A stretch of DNA of 64,000 nucleotides. It comes from Gemmatimonadota bacterium (GTDB lineage Bacteria; Gemmatimonadota; Gemmatimonadetes; Longimicrobiales; Gaopeijiaceae). A program made the translations under genes and the position numbers. Location: contig JAWKQN010000010.1 of the NCBI GenBank assembly GCA_041390125.1, positions 62,001 to 126,000 on the forward strand. The letters run 5' to 3'. The notes beneath the pieces were generated by a model that saw only the letters and a list, made by a program, of their open reading frames with translations, did no database searches and had not been told where the DNA came from. Shown piece after piece: positions 1 through 9,542 of this stretch. Numbering within the stretch: position 1 is the first letter of the stretch; each line of letters begins with the position of its first letter.

Positions 1-3000
1 TTCCTCTACGTGCCGGGAAGCACGCGGATCGGGGGCACGATCGCGGCGGATCCGACCCCCGCGGCCGGCGGCTGGCTCGACTTCGGCACGTTCCCGACCG
101 ATCCCGTCACCGGCACCCTCCGTCTGACGCTGACCTACCGGGCCGAGATCGGTCCGTCGGCCCCGGTCGGGGAAGGCGTGAACCGGGTGCGCGTCCGGGG
201 TGGCCCCACGACGGAGGAGTCGGAGGCCCGGGTGCGTGTCCGGGGCGCGTTCCGGGAGGAGGGCGTGATCGTCGGCTCCGTCTTCCTGGACTGCGGCTGC
301 GACCCGGCCCAGTTGGACGGCGAGCCCGGCATCCCCGGTGTGCGGGTCTACCTGCAGGACGGGACGGCCGCCATCACCGACTCGGATGGCCGCTACAGCC
401 TCTACGGGCTGCGGCCCCGGAACTGGATCGTGCGGGTGGATCGGTCCACCCTGCCGGCCGGTGCTGCCCTGGTGCGCCTCTCCAACCGGCACTCGGACGA
501 CGGGGTGAGCGCCCTCGTGGATCTGACGCGGGGGGAGATGCACCGGGCGGACTTCGGCGTGACCCGCTCGGAGAGGCTCGCCGGTGAGATCGAAGCGCGG
601 CGTCGGCAGCCGCAGGTCACCTCGGCGTTACCCGCCCCCGCCCCGGTGCTCGTGCGCGGGACCACCTTCCGGTCCCTGGTGCCCGCCACGGAGGGGCCCG
701 TGGGTGTGCCGGGCCCGCTCGCGCCGCCCGACCCCGCGATGCCCGCGGCTGCCGGCCTCGATTCCACCGCCGTGCCCGGTGCGGTGCAGGCCGAGGTCGA
801 GCGGGATCTGCCCGCGCCCGAGCCGCTGGCGCTGTCGGGCCTGCTCGAGGCCCGGATCGACCTGCGGTCGTCCGGCGTGGCCCTGGCCGGGGCCGACGCC
901 TTCCAGGACCGCCTGACGCGGCTCACGTGGTCGGACGACACCCACGAGCGCACGGCCGGAGCACGAGGCTCGCTCTTCGCACACGGGGCGCTGGGGGACG
1001 GGTATACGGTCACCGCCCGGCTCGACACCGAGCCCATCCCCGACGTCCGGGTGTTCCGCGACATCGAGCCGGACGCCTTCTACCCGGTCTGGGGGGACGC
1101 CTCGCTGTCCCGCTTCGGCGCGCGCAGCACCAGCCGCTTCTTCGGCGAGGTGCGGCGGGGCGCCTCCTCCCTCACCTACGGCGACTTCCGTACGGGTCCG
1201 GGGCTCGCGACGGGCGGAGTGGCGCTTGGGGCCTACGACCGGGTCCTGACCGGCGCGATCCAGCACCTCGAGACGGAGCGCGTCCAGGTCGACGCCTTCG
1301 CCCGCCGCGGCCGCTCCTCGCGCGTGGTGGACGAGATCCCCGCCCGCGGCGTGAGCGGGCCCTATTCGCTGAGCCGCGCGGACGGGCTCCTGCACAGCGA
1401 GCTGGTGGAGATCGTCACCTACGACCGCAACCAGCCGGGTCGCGTCGTCGCCGTGGAGCGCCTGGAGCGCTTCCAGGACTACACGCTCGAGCCCTTCACG
1501 GGACGCCTCCTGCTGCGGCGGCCGGTCCCGGCCGTGGACGCGGCGCTCAATCCGCTCGTGCTCCGGGTCGGGTACGAGGTGGAGGGCGACACCGACGCCT
1601 TCTGGACCGTGGGCGGGTTCGCGCAGGTGCGCGCCCACGACCGCGTCGAGCTCGGAGGCGGGTGGATCCGCGACGACGATCCGGTGGGCCGGTTCGACCT
1701 GGCCAGCGTGAACGCCGCCGTGGAGGTGCTGGACGCCACGTACCTGATCGGTGAGCTGGCCCGGCGGGACGGCGGCGCCAGCGGGCGGCAGGGCGACGCC
1801 GGCCGCGTGGAGCTCCGTCACCGGAGTGACCGCGTGGCGCTCGACGCGTTCTTCGTCGGTACCGATCCGGATTTCGAGAACCCTACCTCGGTCTTCCGCG
1901 CCGGCCGCCGGGAGGCGGGCCTCCGCTCCGTCACGGCTCTCGGTGAGCGGACCCGGGCGCTCGCGGACTGGATCCAGACCCGGGACCGCACCACGGGCGG
2001 GGAGCGGAGCGGCGGGCTGCTGGCGCTCGAACAGCGCCTCGGGGCGCGCTGGACGGCCCGGGTGGGCTTCCGGGTGGCCGACGAGACCGTGGCGGATCCG
2101 CTTCCGGAGGCGGCGGGGGACCCCGACCCCGTGCGTGCCCTCGGCGTGCGTCTGGGCGCGGAGCTCGCGGAGGGCGCGGGGCGGGTGCACGCCGAGTTCG
2201 AGCAGGACGTGGTGGACGCGGAGCGGCGCCGGCTGGAGCTGGGCGCGGACTGGCGGGTGCGGAGCGGCGTGCGCCTGTACGCCCGGCACGAGCTGCTCTC
2301 CTCCCTGACGGGGCCGTACGGGCTCGCGGCCGGCCAGGAGCGCAACACCACGGTGCTGGGCATCGCGGGAGACGGACCGGCCGGCTCCGCGCTCTTCTCC
2401 GAGTACCGGGCCCGGGATGCCTTCGCCGGACGGGAGGCCCAGGCGGCCATCGGGCTCCGCAACCGGTGGAGCCTGGCGCCCGGTGTGCGCCTCAACACAT
2501 CGTTCGAGCGCCTGGCCCCCTTGAGCGGGTCATCGAGCGGTGACGCGCTGGCCATCACGGGCGCGCTGGAGCTGACCACGGACTCGCTCTGGAAGGCCAC
2601 CGCCCGCGCCGAGTACTACGACGCCGAAGGCGGAGACAACCTCCTGGGGTCGCTCGGCTACGCGCGCCGCCTGAACGAGCGCCTCTCCCTGTTGGGCAGC
2701 TCGGTCTTCAGCGTGGGAATCGGCGGGGCCCGTTCGTTCGAGCGCACCCGCGTCGGGCTGGCCTGGCGGGACGTCGGGCGCAACCGCTGGAACGCGCTCG
2801 GACGGTATGAGCATCACTACGAGCGCTCGCCCGACCTGGACGGCCTCGAAGAGCGTAGCCTGGCCCACGTCTTCGCCGCCCACGTCAACGTGCTGCCCCG
2901 GCCCGACCTGCTGCTGCGGGCGGACTGGTCGAGCACCTGGAACCGCGCCGAGACCGCTCTCCTCGACGTCTCCGAGACCGCCCACCTGTTGGGCGCCCGG

Positions 3001-6000
3001 GGCACGCTGGATGTCACCCGCCGTCTGGACGTGGGCCTGATCGGGCGGGCGCTGCTGGCGTCCCTGTCCGACCGCGTCCGCTACGGGCTCGGCGCCGAGC
3101 TCGGCCTGCGTATCCGCGGGGATCTCCGGGTGGCGGCCGGCTACAACGTCTTCGGGTTCCGGGACCGCGACCCCGTGGCGGACGAGCGCACCGCGCGTGG
3201 CTTCTACGTCCAGCTCGGCTTCCGCTTCGATGAGGGTCTCTTCGGGCTCGGGCCCGAGCCCGTCATCCCGGTCGTCGATCCCGCCTGCGCCTGCGCGGAC
3301 GAGCCCGATCCGGCGGCCCTGAGCGTCCACGTCCTGCCCCAGGGCGTCTCCGAGACCCTGGACACCGTATGGGTGGTGACCCGCAACGAGGGCACCGCGC
3401 CGGCCGAGGCCGTCGTGCTCGAGGTCCGGGTGGATTCGCTCGAGGTGCTCTCCACCAGCCGGAGCCTGGGCGGGGCCGCGGGGGGCCTGGGGTGGACGAT
3501 GCCCCGGCTCCCCGGCGGCGCCGAGCGGGTCGACACGCTGGTGGTGCGCGCGTCGTGCGGTCAGGTGAGCCCCGGCCACGTCCGGGCGGTCTTGACCACC
3601 CGAACGCCCGAGGACCGGTCGGACAACGAGGACGGGGCCACCCTGGACCTGCGCGCGGACGCAGCGGGATGCGGGTCCATCCCGCCGGATACGACCCCGA
3701 GGACCGAAGACACGCTTCCGACGCCACCGGACACCGCGTCCCCGCCGGTCCTGGACGATGATCCCGGCTCCGACGGGGGCCCGGACCTTCCGCCCGTGGA
3801 TCCGCCCGGGCCCGGCCTCGACCCGCGGAACCGGCCCCGGCCGGGCGGCGACACCGACGGCGACCCGCTGCCCGACCTCCGCATCCAGGCCCGCCCGGTC
3901 TCGACCGACCGGACCACGGATCGGGCGATCTGGTTCGAGGTCACCACCTGGAACGCAGGCAGGGCTCCCGCGAGCGACGTCGCCCTCACGGGATCGGTTC
4001 CCGGGACCGTGCGCACGGCCACGGGCCTCCTCCCCCGCTTCGTGACCGCGTCGCTGGATCCCTCCGGGGCCTCCGCCCGGCCCGGAGTGGAGCTGGACGG
4101 GGCGGTGCGCTGGCCCCTCCATGCGACGCTGGCGCCCGGCGACTCGCTGCGGGACTGGGTGGCGGTGACGGTGCCGTGCGCGGACGGCGTCCGGGGCCGC
4201 GTCGACTTCGAGCTGCCCTTCCGGGTGGCGGCCCGGGACCGGGGCCGCGCCCTGCCGGAAGGACAGGCCTCCGCCACCTGGTGGATCGACGCCGACTGCC
4301 CGACCCCTCCACCCGCCACGGATACCACCGACCTGGCGGTCGACCTCACCGCCGCCGACCGCACCGTGGTCCGGCCCGGCGAGCGCGTGGCCCTCCTGGT
4401 CCGTTCGGACAACCTGGGCGAGGTGCCGGCGCTCCGGATGGTCACGTCCGCCCGTCGCCCCGGGGGAGCGGCCTTCGAACGGGGCTCGGCCCGGCCGCCC
4501 CGGCTGGCCTCCACACAGGGGGGTCAGGTGGAGTGGACGCCGCCCTGGGACCGGTTCGAGCCGCGCGAGACCAGCACGGACTCGGTCTTCCTGATCGCGC
4601 CGGACAGCACGTTCTGGGTGCATGCCCGGGTGGCCTCGGCGAGCCCCGAGCGGCGATACGACAACAACCGCGACTCCGTCGCGATCGTGGTCTCGCGCGA
4701 CCCGATCCCCGACCTCGAGATCAGCATCAGAGCTCTGGTTCTGGATCAGTGCCCTTCCCGGCTCCTGCTGGTCACCACCAACCGCGGATCGGGCTCCGCG
4801 GACGGGCTGGCCTGGACGGTCTCACTGCCCGTCGAGGCACGGCTGCTGGACGCGTCCGGTCGCGTCCGACGCAGGCCCGCTGAATGGAGCAGCCCCACCC
4901 CGCTTGCCCCCGGCGCCTCCCGGACCGACACGCTGCGGATCCGGTTCGGCGCGGACGGGGGCGGGCCCCTGCACGCGCGCGTCCGCAGCAGCACCGCCGA
5001 CGCGGATTCCACCAACAACCAGGCGATGGTCATGGTCATGCTCCAGGACACGCTCTCGGTGGCCTGCTGTGGCACCTCCACCTGTGCGCTCTGCGGGGTG
5101 CCCCCCTGGCTCTGGTGGCTGCTGTTCCTGCTCGCGCTCCTCCTCACCGCCTGGGGGATCTACCGGAAGCGCCGCTACGGGCGTGTGTTCGCCCGTTGCT
5201 TCCGGCGCTTCACGTTCCTGCGGGGGTCCGAGATCGAGGGCCATCTCCGGGACCTGCGGGATCCCCGCAACCGCGGGCTCGACGAGATCCGGCGCTTCCA
5301 CGACCGGCTGGGACCGCAGCCGTGCATGGACTGGCGGATCACGGTGGAGATGCTGCACGCCTACCGGGATCATCAGGCGTGGTCGGAGATCTACCTGCTG
5401 ATCGCCCGCATGCCTCCCGCCCTGGCCCGCCAGCCGATCGTGCGGCGCCTGCACGCCTTCGCGCTCCACCGCGACGGCCAGAGCGGCCGCGCGGAGGCGG
5501 AGCTGCGCGACCTGCTGCGCACGCAGGGGCCGCGAGCCTCGACGCTCGGTCAGCTGGGACGGATCCACAAGGATGCCTGGGACGAGGCGCGGACCACCGA
5601 TCCCGACGATCCCGCTGCCCGCGGCCTCCTGGACGAAGCCATCGCCACCTATCGACGCGGACACGACGCCGATCCGGCCAATCCCTACCCCGGTCTGAAC
5701 GCGCTCACACTGAGTGGGTTCCTGGACGGGGCGCCGGCGTGGCGCGACCGATTGCACGAACAGGTTCGCGACGCAGCACGTCGGAAGGCCGCGGAGTGCG
5801 GGACCTGGACGGACGCGGTGCGGACGGCCTTTGCGTACTGGGTGCACGCCACCCGGGCGGAGCTCGCGGTGCTCGATCGGAACCCCGACGAGGCCCGCTC
5901 GGCCATGGACGCGGCCCTTGACACCCACCATGTGGTCTGGCAGGTCGAGACCACGACGCGGAACTTCCGCTTGATCGCCGATGCCTGGGTGGCGCGGGAG

Positions 6001-6072
6001 GGCGCGGCCCCCGACTGGCTGGTGGCGCTCATCGCCGATCTGGAGGGTCGGATGCAGGCCGAGCGTGCTTGA
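1..6072 (+). CDS. Giant envelope protein with SdrD_B/CARDB-like domains, one TM helix and a cytoplasmic TPR domain (5' partial)
   Basis: The frame is open from base 1 and the residues before the GTG at base 10 continue a DUF11-like repeat (YVPGSTRIGG), so the true start lies upstream. Counting from base 10 (2020 aa): an SdrD_B-like fold at about 85-185 (GVRVYLQDG, DSDGRYSLYGL), a Pro/Ala-rich linker, a long beta-rich region at about 280-1075 resembling outer-membrane barrel repeats, then four CARDB-like beta-sandwich units between about 1098 and 1674 separated by a Pro/Asp linker. A hydrophobic helix follows at 1698-1717 (WLWWLLFLLALLLTAWGIY) with a basic flank, then a helical TPR-like domain to the end. 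Residues about 1840-1980 (LGRIHKDAWDEA, YPGLNALTL) resemble the MAP3K TRAFs-binding/DUF4071 TPR family. Topology suggests an envelope sensor with a cytoplasmic adaptor domain. It overlaps the next gene by 8 bp. Function is inferred. Confidence 0.75.
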   Translation, partial: FLYVPGSTRIGGTIAADPTPAAGGWLDFGTFPTDPVTGTLRLTLTYRAEIGPSAPVGEGVNRVRVRGGPTTEESEARVRVRGAFREEGVIVGSVFLDCGCDPAQLDGEPGIPGVRVYLQDGTAAITDSDGRYSLYGLRPRNWIVRVDRSTLPAGAALVRLSNRHSDDGVSALVDLTRGEMHRADFGVTRSERLAGEIEARRRQPQVTSALPAPAPVLVRGTTFRSLVPATEGPVGVPGPLAPPDPAMPAAAGLDSTAVPGAVQAEVERDLPAPEPLALSGLLEARIDLRSSGVALAGADAFQDRLTRLTWSDDTHERTAGARGSLFAHGALGDGYTVTARLDTEPIPDVRVFRDIEPDAFYPVWGDASLSRFGARSTSRFFGEVRRGASSLTYGDFRTGPGLATGGVALGAYDRVLTGAIQHLETERVQVDAFARRGRSSRVVDEIPARGVSGPYSLSRADGLLHSELVEIVTYDRNQPGRVVAVERLERFQDYTLEPFTGRLLLRRPVPAVDAALNPLVLRVGYEVEGDTDAFWTVGGFAQVRAHDRVELGGGWIRDDDPVGRFDLASVNAAVEVLDATYLIGELARRDGGASGRQGDAGRVELRHRSDRVALDAFFVGTDPDFENPTSVFRAGRREAGLRSVTALGERTRALADWIQTRDRTTGGERSGGLLALEQRLGARWTARVGFRVADETVADPLPEAAGDPDPVRALGVRLGAELAEGAGRVHAEFEQDVVDAERRRLELGADWRVRSGVRLYARHELLSSLTGPYGLAAGQERNTTVLGIAGDGPAGSALFSEYRARDAFAGREAQAAIGLRNRWSLAPGVRLNTSFERLAPLSGSSSGDALAITGALELTTDSLWKATARAEYYDAEGGDNLLGSLGYARRLNERLSLLGSSVFSVGIGGARSFERTRVGLAWRDVGRNRWNALGRYEHHYERSPDLDGLEERSLAHVFAAHVNVLPRPDLLLRADWSSTWNRAETALLDVSETAHLLGARGTLDVTRRLDVGLIGRALLASLSDRVRYGLGAELGLRIRGDLRVAAGYNVFGFRDRDPVADERTARGFYVQLGFRFDEGLFGLGPEPVIPVVDPACACADEPDPAALSVHVLPQGVSETLDTVWVVTRNEGTAPAEAVVLEVRVDSLEVLSTSRSLGGAAGGLGWTMPRLPGGAERVDTLVVRASCGQVSPGHVRAVLTTRTPEDRSDNEDGATLDLRADAAGCGSIPPDTTPRTEDTLPTPPDTASPPVLDDDPGSDGGPDLPPVDPPGPGLDPRNRPRPGGDTDGDPLPDLRIQARPVSTDRTTDRAIWFEVTTWNAGRAPASDVALTGSVPGTVRTATGLLPRFVTASLDPSGASARPGVELDGAVRWPLHATLAPGDSLRDWVAVTVPCADGVRGRVDFELPFRVAARDRGRALPEGQASATWWIDADCPTPPPATDTTDLAVDLTAADRTVVRPGERVALLVRSDNLGEVPALRMVTSARRPGGAAFERGSARPPRLASTQGGQVEWTPPWDRFEPRETSTDSVFLIAPDSTFWVHARVASASPERRYDNNRDSVAIVVSRDPIPDLEISIRALVLDQCPSRLLLVTTNRGSGSADGLAWTVSLPVEARLLDASGRVRRRPAEWSSPTPLAPGASRTDTLRIRFGADGGGPLHARVRSSTADADSTNNQAMVMVMLQDTLSVACCGTSTCALCGVPPWLWWLLFLLALLLTAWGIYRKRRYGRVFARCFRRFTFLRGSEIEGHLRDLRDPRNRGLDEIRRFHDRLGPQPCMDWRITVEMLHAYRDHQAWSEIYLLIARMPPALARQPIVRRLHAFALHRDGQSGRAEAELRDLLRTQGPRASTLGQLGRIHKDAWDEARTTDPDDPAARGLLDEAIATYRRGHDADPANPYPGLNALTLSGFLDGAPAWRDRLHEQVRDAARRKAAECGTWTDAVRTAFAYWVHATRAELAVLDRNPDEARSAMDAALDTHHVVWQVETTTRNFRLIADAWVAREGAAPDWLVALIADLEGRMQAERA

Positions 6073-9000
6073 GGCCGTGGGGACGGCCCTCCGCCTCCGC
6101 TGTGGGCGGGTGGAGGTGGACGCGGCCGTGGGAACGGCCTGGCTCCTGGAGCCGGACCTGGCCGTGGCGTGTGGGCACGTGGTCCAGCACCTGGCGGACG
6201 TCCCGTCCGGGGTGGCCCGCCTGGTGTGGGGACCCCACAGCGTGTCGGGCTCGTTGGAGCGGTTGGACACGACGACCCACGTGGCCCTGCTCCGGCTCGC
6301 CGGGCCGCTGCCCGGGGCGGACCCGTGGACCGTCGCGCCCGCCCGGCCCGGCCCGTGCTCCTTCGTGTACGCCGGCGCCCCGGGCCCCACCAGGGAGGGG
6401 ACCGTCGTGCGGGTCGACCCGTCGGTGGGCCGGCGGCCCGGTCGCCTCCTGGTGTACGCGCCCGAGCTCGCGGAGGCCATGCTGACCACCGGCCACCCCT
6501 ATGCGGGGGTCCCGGTCCTGGTGGATGGCGCGGTGGTCGGGCACACCGTGGACGCGATCGAGGATCCGAACGATCCCACGCGCTCGTTCCTGGGCCTGAT
6601 CGACTGCGCTCCCGCACCCGTTCTGGACCGGCCCTCCGCGGATCGGCCGCTCCCCCCTGCCCCGGGGCCGGCCCCTGGAACCGAGGGGGCCGCTCACCGG
6701 CCGCCCCCCCCTCCCGCCCCGCTCCGCGTCCTGCTCAGCTACCGGGCCGTGGAAGCGCGCGGCGGCTCCGACGAGGACTTCGCGAAGTCGCTCTTCCACC
6801 GGCTCGGCACCTTCGGGATCGAGGCGCAGCTCGAGCCCCACATCCTCTTCGGGGACCCGTCCCCCGGCGCCGTGAAGACGGCTGCACGCTCGGTCCGCGT
6901 GGCCGTCCTCCTCCACAGCGCCCAGTGGAGCCGGGAGATGGACCCACTCCCCGTCGTGGAGCCCCTCCTGCGGCGGGCGCGCAAGAAGCCCGAGGTGCTG
7001 ACGGTGGCCGTGGGCCGACTGGACGAGGCTCCACTGCCGCCGGCACTCGCCGGCCTTCCCCTCATCGACCTGGCACCGCTGCGCCTCAGCCTCGACGGAC
7101 GCTCGGCTCCGAGCTGGGGCGCCGTCGAGACGCTCGCCCGGTCCCTGCGCGGGCTGGTGACGCCGGACGCGCCCACGTCCGCGGCTGCACCCTCCGCCGG
7201 GCCCGGCACACCCGCGCCGGACGTCGCCCAGCGCGACGTGCGCGGCCTGGTCGACACCATGCTGGAGGACCTCACGCAGGTCCGCCGGGCGGGCGGCGGG
7301 AAGAAGCCGTCCAATCCCCGCTCCATCCACGCCCTGGCCCTCCGCTGGATCGAGACCGGGCTCGGAGGAAGCGACGTGCCCGTCGAGGCGGCCCGCCTCC
7401 TGATGGCGGCGTCGGACCCGGAGCGGGCGCTCGAGGTGCTGGACGAAGCGCTGGAGGCCGCGGACCGCGGAATGGAGCCGCGGGATCTCGCGCGCCTGCA
7501 GCGCGCGCGCGGCGAGGCCCTGGCCGAGCTCGGACGGACGGACGAAGCCCTCGACGCGCTGGAGGCGCTGTCGCGGGCCGAGCCGTTGGACGCCTGGACG
7601 GGCGGGATCCTGGCGGGGGTCTACAAGCGGCAGTGGTTGGCCCTGGGGAAGCGCCGCCGCTCCCTGCTGCTCCGTGCCTACCAGACGTACCGCGACACCT
7701 ATGCGCGTACCCTCCACTACTACCCGGGCATCAACGCCGCCACCCTGGCGCGTCTGCTGGGCAAGGAGGACGAGGCGCGTGCCCTCGCGACCCGCCTGCG
7801 CGACCGGCTGAGCGCGGAGAACGACCTGTACTTCTGGGACGAGGCCACGCTGGGCGAGGCCCACCTCCTCCTGGGCGATCACGACGCCGCGGTCCGCGCG
7901 TACGAGAGCGCCGTGGTGCAAGCGCTCGAGCAGCGCAATCGGCGGGCACTCGTCTCCATGCGACGACAGATCCCGCTGATCCTCGAGGGATCGCAGGATC
8001 CGTCGGCGGACGACACCGCGCGCGTGCTCGCACAGCTCTTCGACGTCGGGCACGTCGGCGTCTTCGCTGGACTGCGCGTACAGGAGGGTTTTCCGCTGGA
8101 GCGCGAGCGTTGGGTGCGCCGCGCCCTGCGCGAGGCGCTCGAGCGCCACGACATCGCGGTCGGCTGCGGCTGCGGGGAGGCGGGCGCGGACCTGGTCTGC
8201 GCCGAGCTGCTGCTCGAGCGCTCCGGAGAGGTGGAGATCCTCCTGCCCTATCCGCGTCGGCTCTTCCGCGCGGATCTCCCCGATGCCCGTTGGCGCGAGC
8301 GCTTCGATGCCGTCGTGGGCCATGAGCGCTGCAGCCTCATCGAGCTGAGCGACACACGGCCGCTGGACGCCGCGGCCGCGCGGATGCACGCGGCCGCGGC
8401 CGCCCTGGATCGGGCGATGGAGCTCGCCGGCCGACGCGAGGAGCGGGCCACGCTGATCGCCTTCTGGGACGGCGATGCGCGCAGGGCGCGCGAGGCGTAC
8501 GTGGTGCAGGCCGCGCGGGATGAAGGGCTCGAAACCGATGTGCTGCGCCTCGACGCGGCCGATCGCTCGGATCCGACGCCGGCCGCCGAAGCGGAGGCCG
8601 ACGCCGCGACGAGCGACGCCGCGCCGCGCGCAGCCGAGGGCGGGGGCGCGGCCCCACGCCTGCGTGCCCTCGATCTCGAGGTCGCCGTCGACACCGAACC
8701 GGAGCGTCTCCCGGGCGCCTATCGCACCCGCCACCTGCTCGTGATCGGCATCGATCGCTACCGTCACTGGAATCGACTCGAGAACGCCCGGAGCGATGCC
8801 ACCGCCGTTGCCGGCGTGCTGCAGGATCGCTTCGGCTTCACGCTCTCCACGGCCCTCTACGACGAGGAAGCGACCCGCACGGCGATCGAGGAGGCGTTCA
8901 TCGGCGGGCTCGTCGAGGGGAAGGGCGCGAGCGGTCGGGTGCAGGCCGACGACCTAGTCGTGCTCTTCTTCGCCGGACACGGCCAGACCGAGCGCCGCGC

Positions 9001-9475
9001 CAAGGACGACGCGGAGATCGGCTTCCTGGTGCCCTGGGAGGCGCCGCGCGTGGGACGCTCCGCGCTGCTGCGCATGTCGACCGTGCGCGAGTGGACCGAC
9101 GACCTGGCTGCGCGCCACGTCCTGTTCATCTTCGACTCGTGCTTCTCCGGGCTGGCCACCACGGGCGGCGGGGGCGGCGGCCGTCCCGGGTTTGCGCGGC
9201 GGGTGATCACCGCCGGCGCGCCCAATCAGAAGGTGGCGGACGGGGGCGACCTGTGGCCCAACCACTCCATCTTCACGGGACGCCTCCTGCACGGCCTGAC
9301 GGAGGACAGCACGTTGCAGCGGCCCATCCTCGAGCTGGAGCTGGCCGGATATCTCGCCCGCCACGTCCCGCTCGATGCCCGGCGCGCGGGCGCGCCGCGG
9401 CAGACCCCTTCCTATGGCGCGCTACCCAGCCATGGAGGGGATACGATCGTGCTGACCGAGGGTCCGATCGGCTGA
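6065..9475 (+). CDS. Multidomain caspase: pseudo-trypsin, TIR-like, TPR, SLOG-like, peptidase C14
   Basis: The start is taken as GTG 6065, which overlaps the upstream stop by 8 bp and gives 1136 aa; the frame is open further upstream. Residues 1-185 look like a trypsin-like protease (GTAWLL, CGHVV with His38), but the Asp position is His72 (TTHVALLRL) and the Ser motif reads AGVPV, so it is probably inactive. Residues about 218-368 resemble TIR (VLLSY, GI, AVLLHSAQW). About 415-645 are TPR-like helices with YYPGINAATL, like the C-terminus of the preceding protein. About 658-812 contain GEAGADLVCAELLLE followed by LLPYP, resembling SLOG-type Rossmann domains. After an acidic/Ala linker, 887-1130 is a C14 caspase with His972 (FFAGHGQ) and Cys1026 (FDSCFSG). 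No signal peptide, so cytoplasmic. Probable role is a signal-activated protease in a conflict or cell-death pathway. Caspase and TPR calls are firm; TIR and SLOG are tentative. Confidence 0.85.
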   Translation: MLEAVGTALRLRCGRVEVDAAVGTAWLLEPDLAVACGHVVQHLADVPSGVARLVWGPHSVSGSLERLDTTTHVALLRLAGPLPGADPWTVAPARPGPCSFVYAGAPGPTREGTVVRVDPSVGRRPGRLLVYAPELAEAMLTTGHPYAGVPVLVDGAVVGHTVDAIEDPNDPTRSFLGLIDCAPAPVLDRPSADRPLPPAPGPAPGTEGAAHRPPPPPAPLRVLLSYRAVEARGGSDEDFAKSLFHRLGTFGIEAQLEPHILFGDPSPGAVKTAARSVRVAVLLHSAQWSREMDPLPVVEPLLRRARKKPEVLTVAVGRLDEAPLPPALAGLPLIDLAPLRLSLDGRSAPSWGAVETLARSLRGLVTPDAPTSAAAPSAGPGTPAPDVAQRDVRGLVDTMLEDLTQVRRAGGGKKPSNPRSIHALALRWIETGLGGSDVPVEAARLLMAASDPERALEVLDEALEAADRGMEPRDLARLQRARGEALAELGRTDEALDALEALSRAEPLDAWTGGILAGVYKRQWLALGKRRRSLLLRAYQTYRDTYARTLHYYPGINAATLARLLGKEDEARALATRLRDRLSAENDLYFWDEATLGEAHLLLGDHDAAVRAYESAVVQALEQRNRRALVSMRRQIPLILEGSQDPSADDTARVLAQLFDVGHVGVFAGLRVQEGFPLERERWVRRALREALERHDIAVGCGCGEAGADLVCAELLLERSGEVEILLPYPRRLFRADLPDARWRERFDAVVGHERCSLIELSDTRPLDAAAARMHAAAAALDRAMELAGRREERATLIAFWDGDARRAREAYVVQAARDEGLETDVLRLDAADRSDPTPAAEAEADAATSDAAPRAAEGGGAAPRLRALDLEVAVDTEPERLPGAYRTRHLLVIGIDRYRHWNRLENARSDATAVAGVLQDRFGFTLSTALYDEEATRTAIEEAFIGGLVEGKGASGRVQADDLVVLFFAGHGQTERRAKDDAEIGFLVPWEAPRVGRSALLRMSTVREWTDDLAARHVLFIFDSCFSGLATTGGGGGGRPGFARRVITAGAPNQKVADGGDLWPNHSIFTGRLLHGLTEDSTLQRPILELELAGYLARHVPLDARRAGAPRQTPSYGALPSHGGDTIVLTEGPIG

Positions 9476-9510
9476 AGGTCGGCCTCCGGGTCCGATCGAG
9501 GGGCTGTCCC

Positions 9511-9539
9511 GAGGCCCGGCCGGCTCGGGCAGGGGCCTC
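9511..9539. terminator. Hairpin between convergent caspase genes
   Basis: GAGGCCC (9511-9517) and GGGCCTC (9533-9539) are complementary and lie in the 67-bp gap between two convergent stop codons. There is no T-run on either side, so termination is a guess from position. Confidence 0.3.
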
Positions 9540-9542
9540 CCT

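Noticed and set aside
628..4623. Long minus-strand frames antisense to the giant envelope gene
   Set aside because: High G+C creates long open antisense frames; these look like no family, lack ribosome binding sites and shadow a clear coding sequence.
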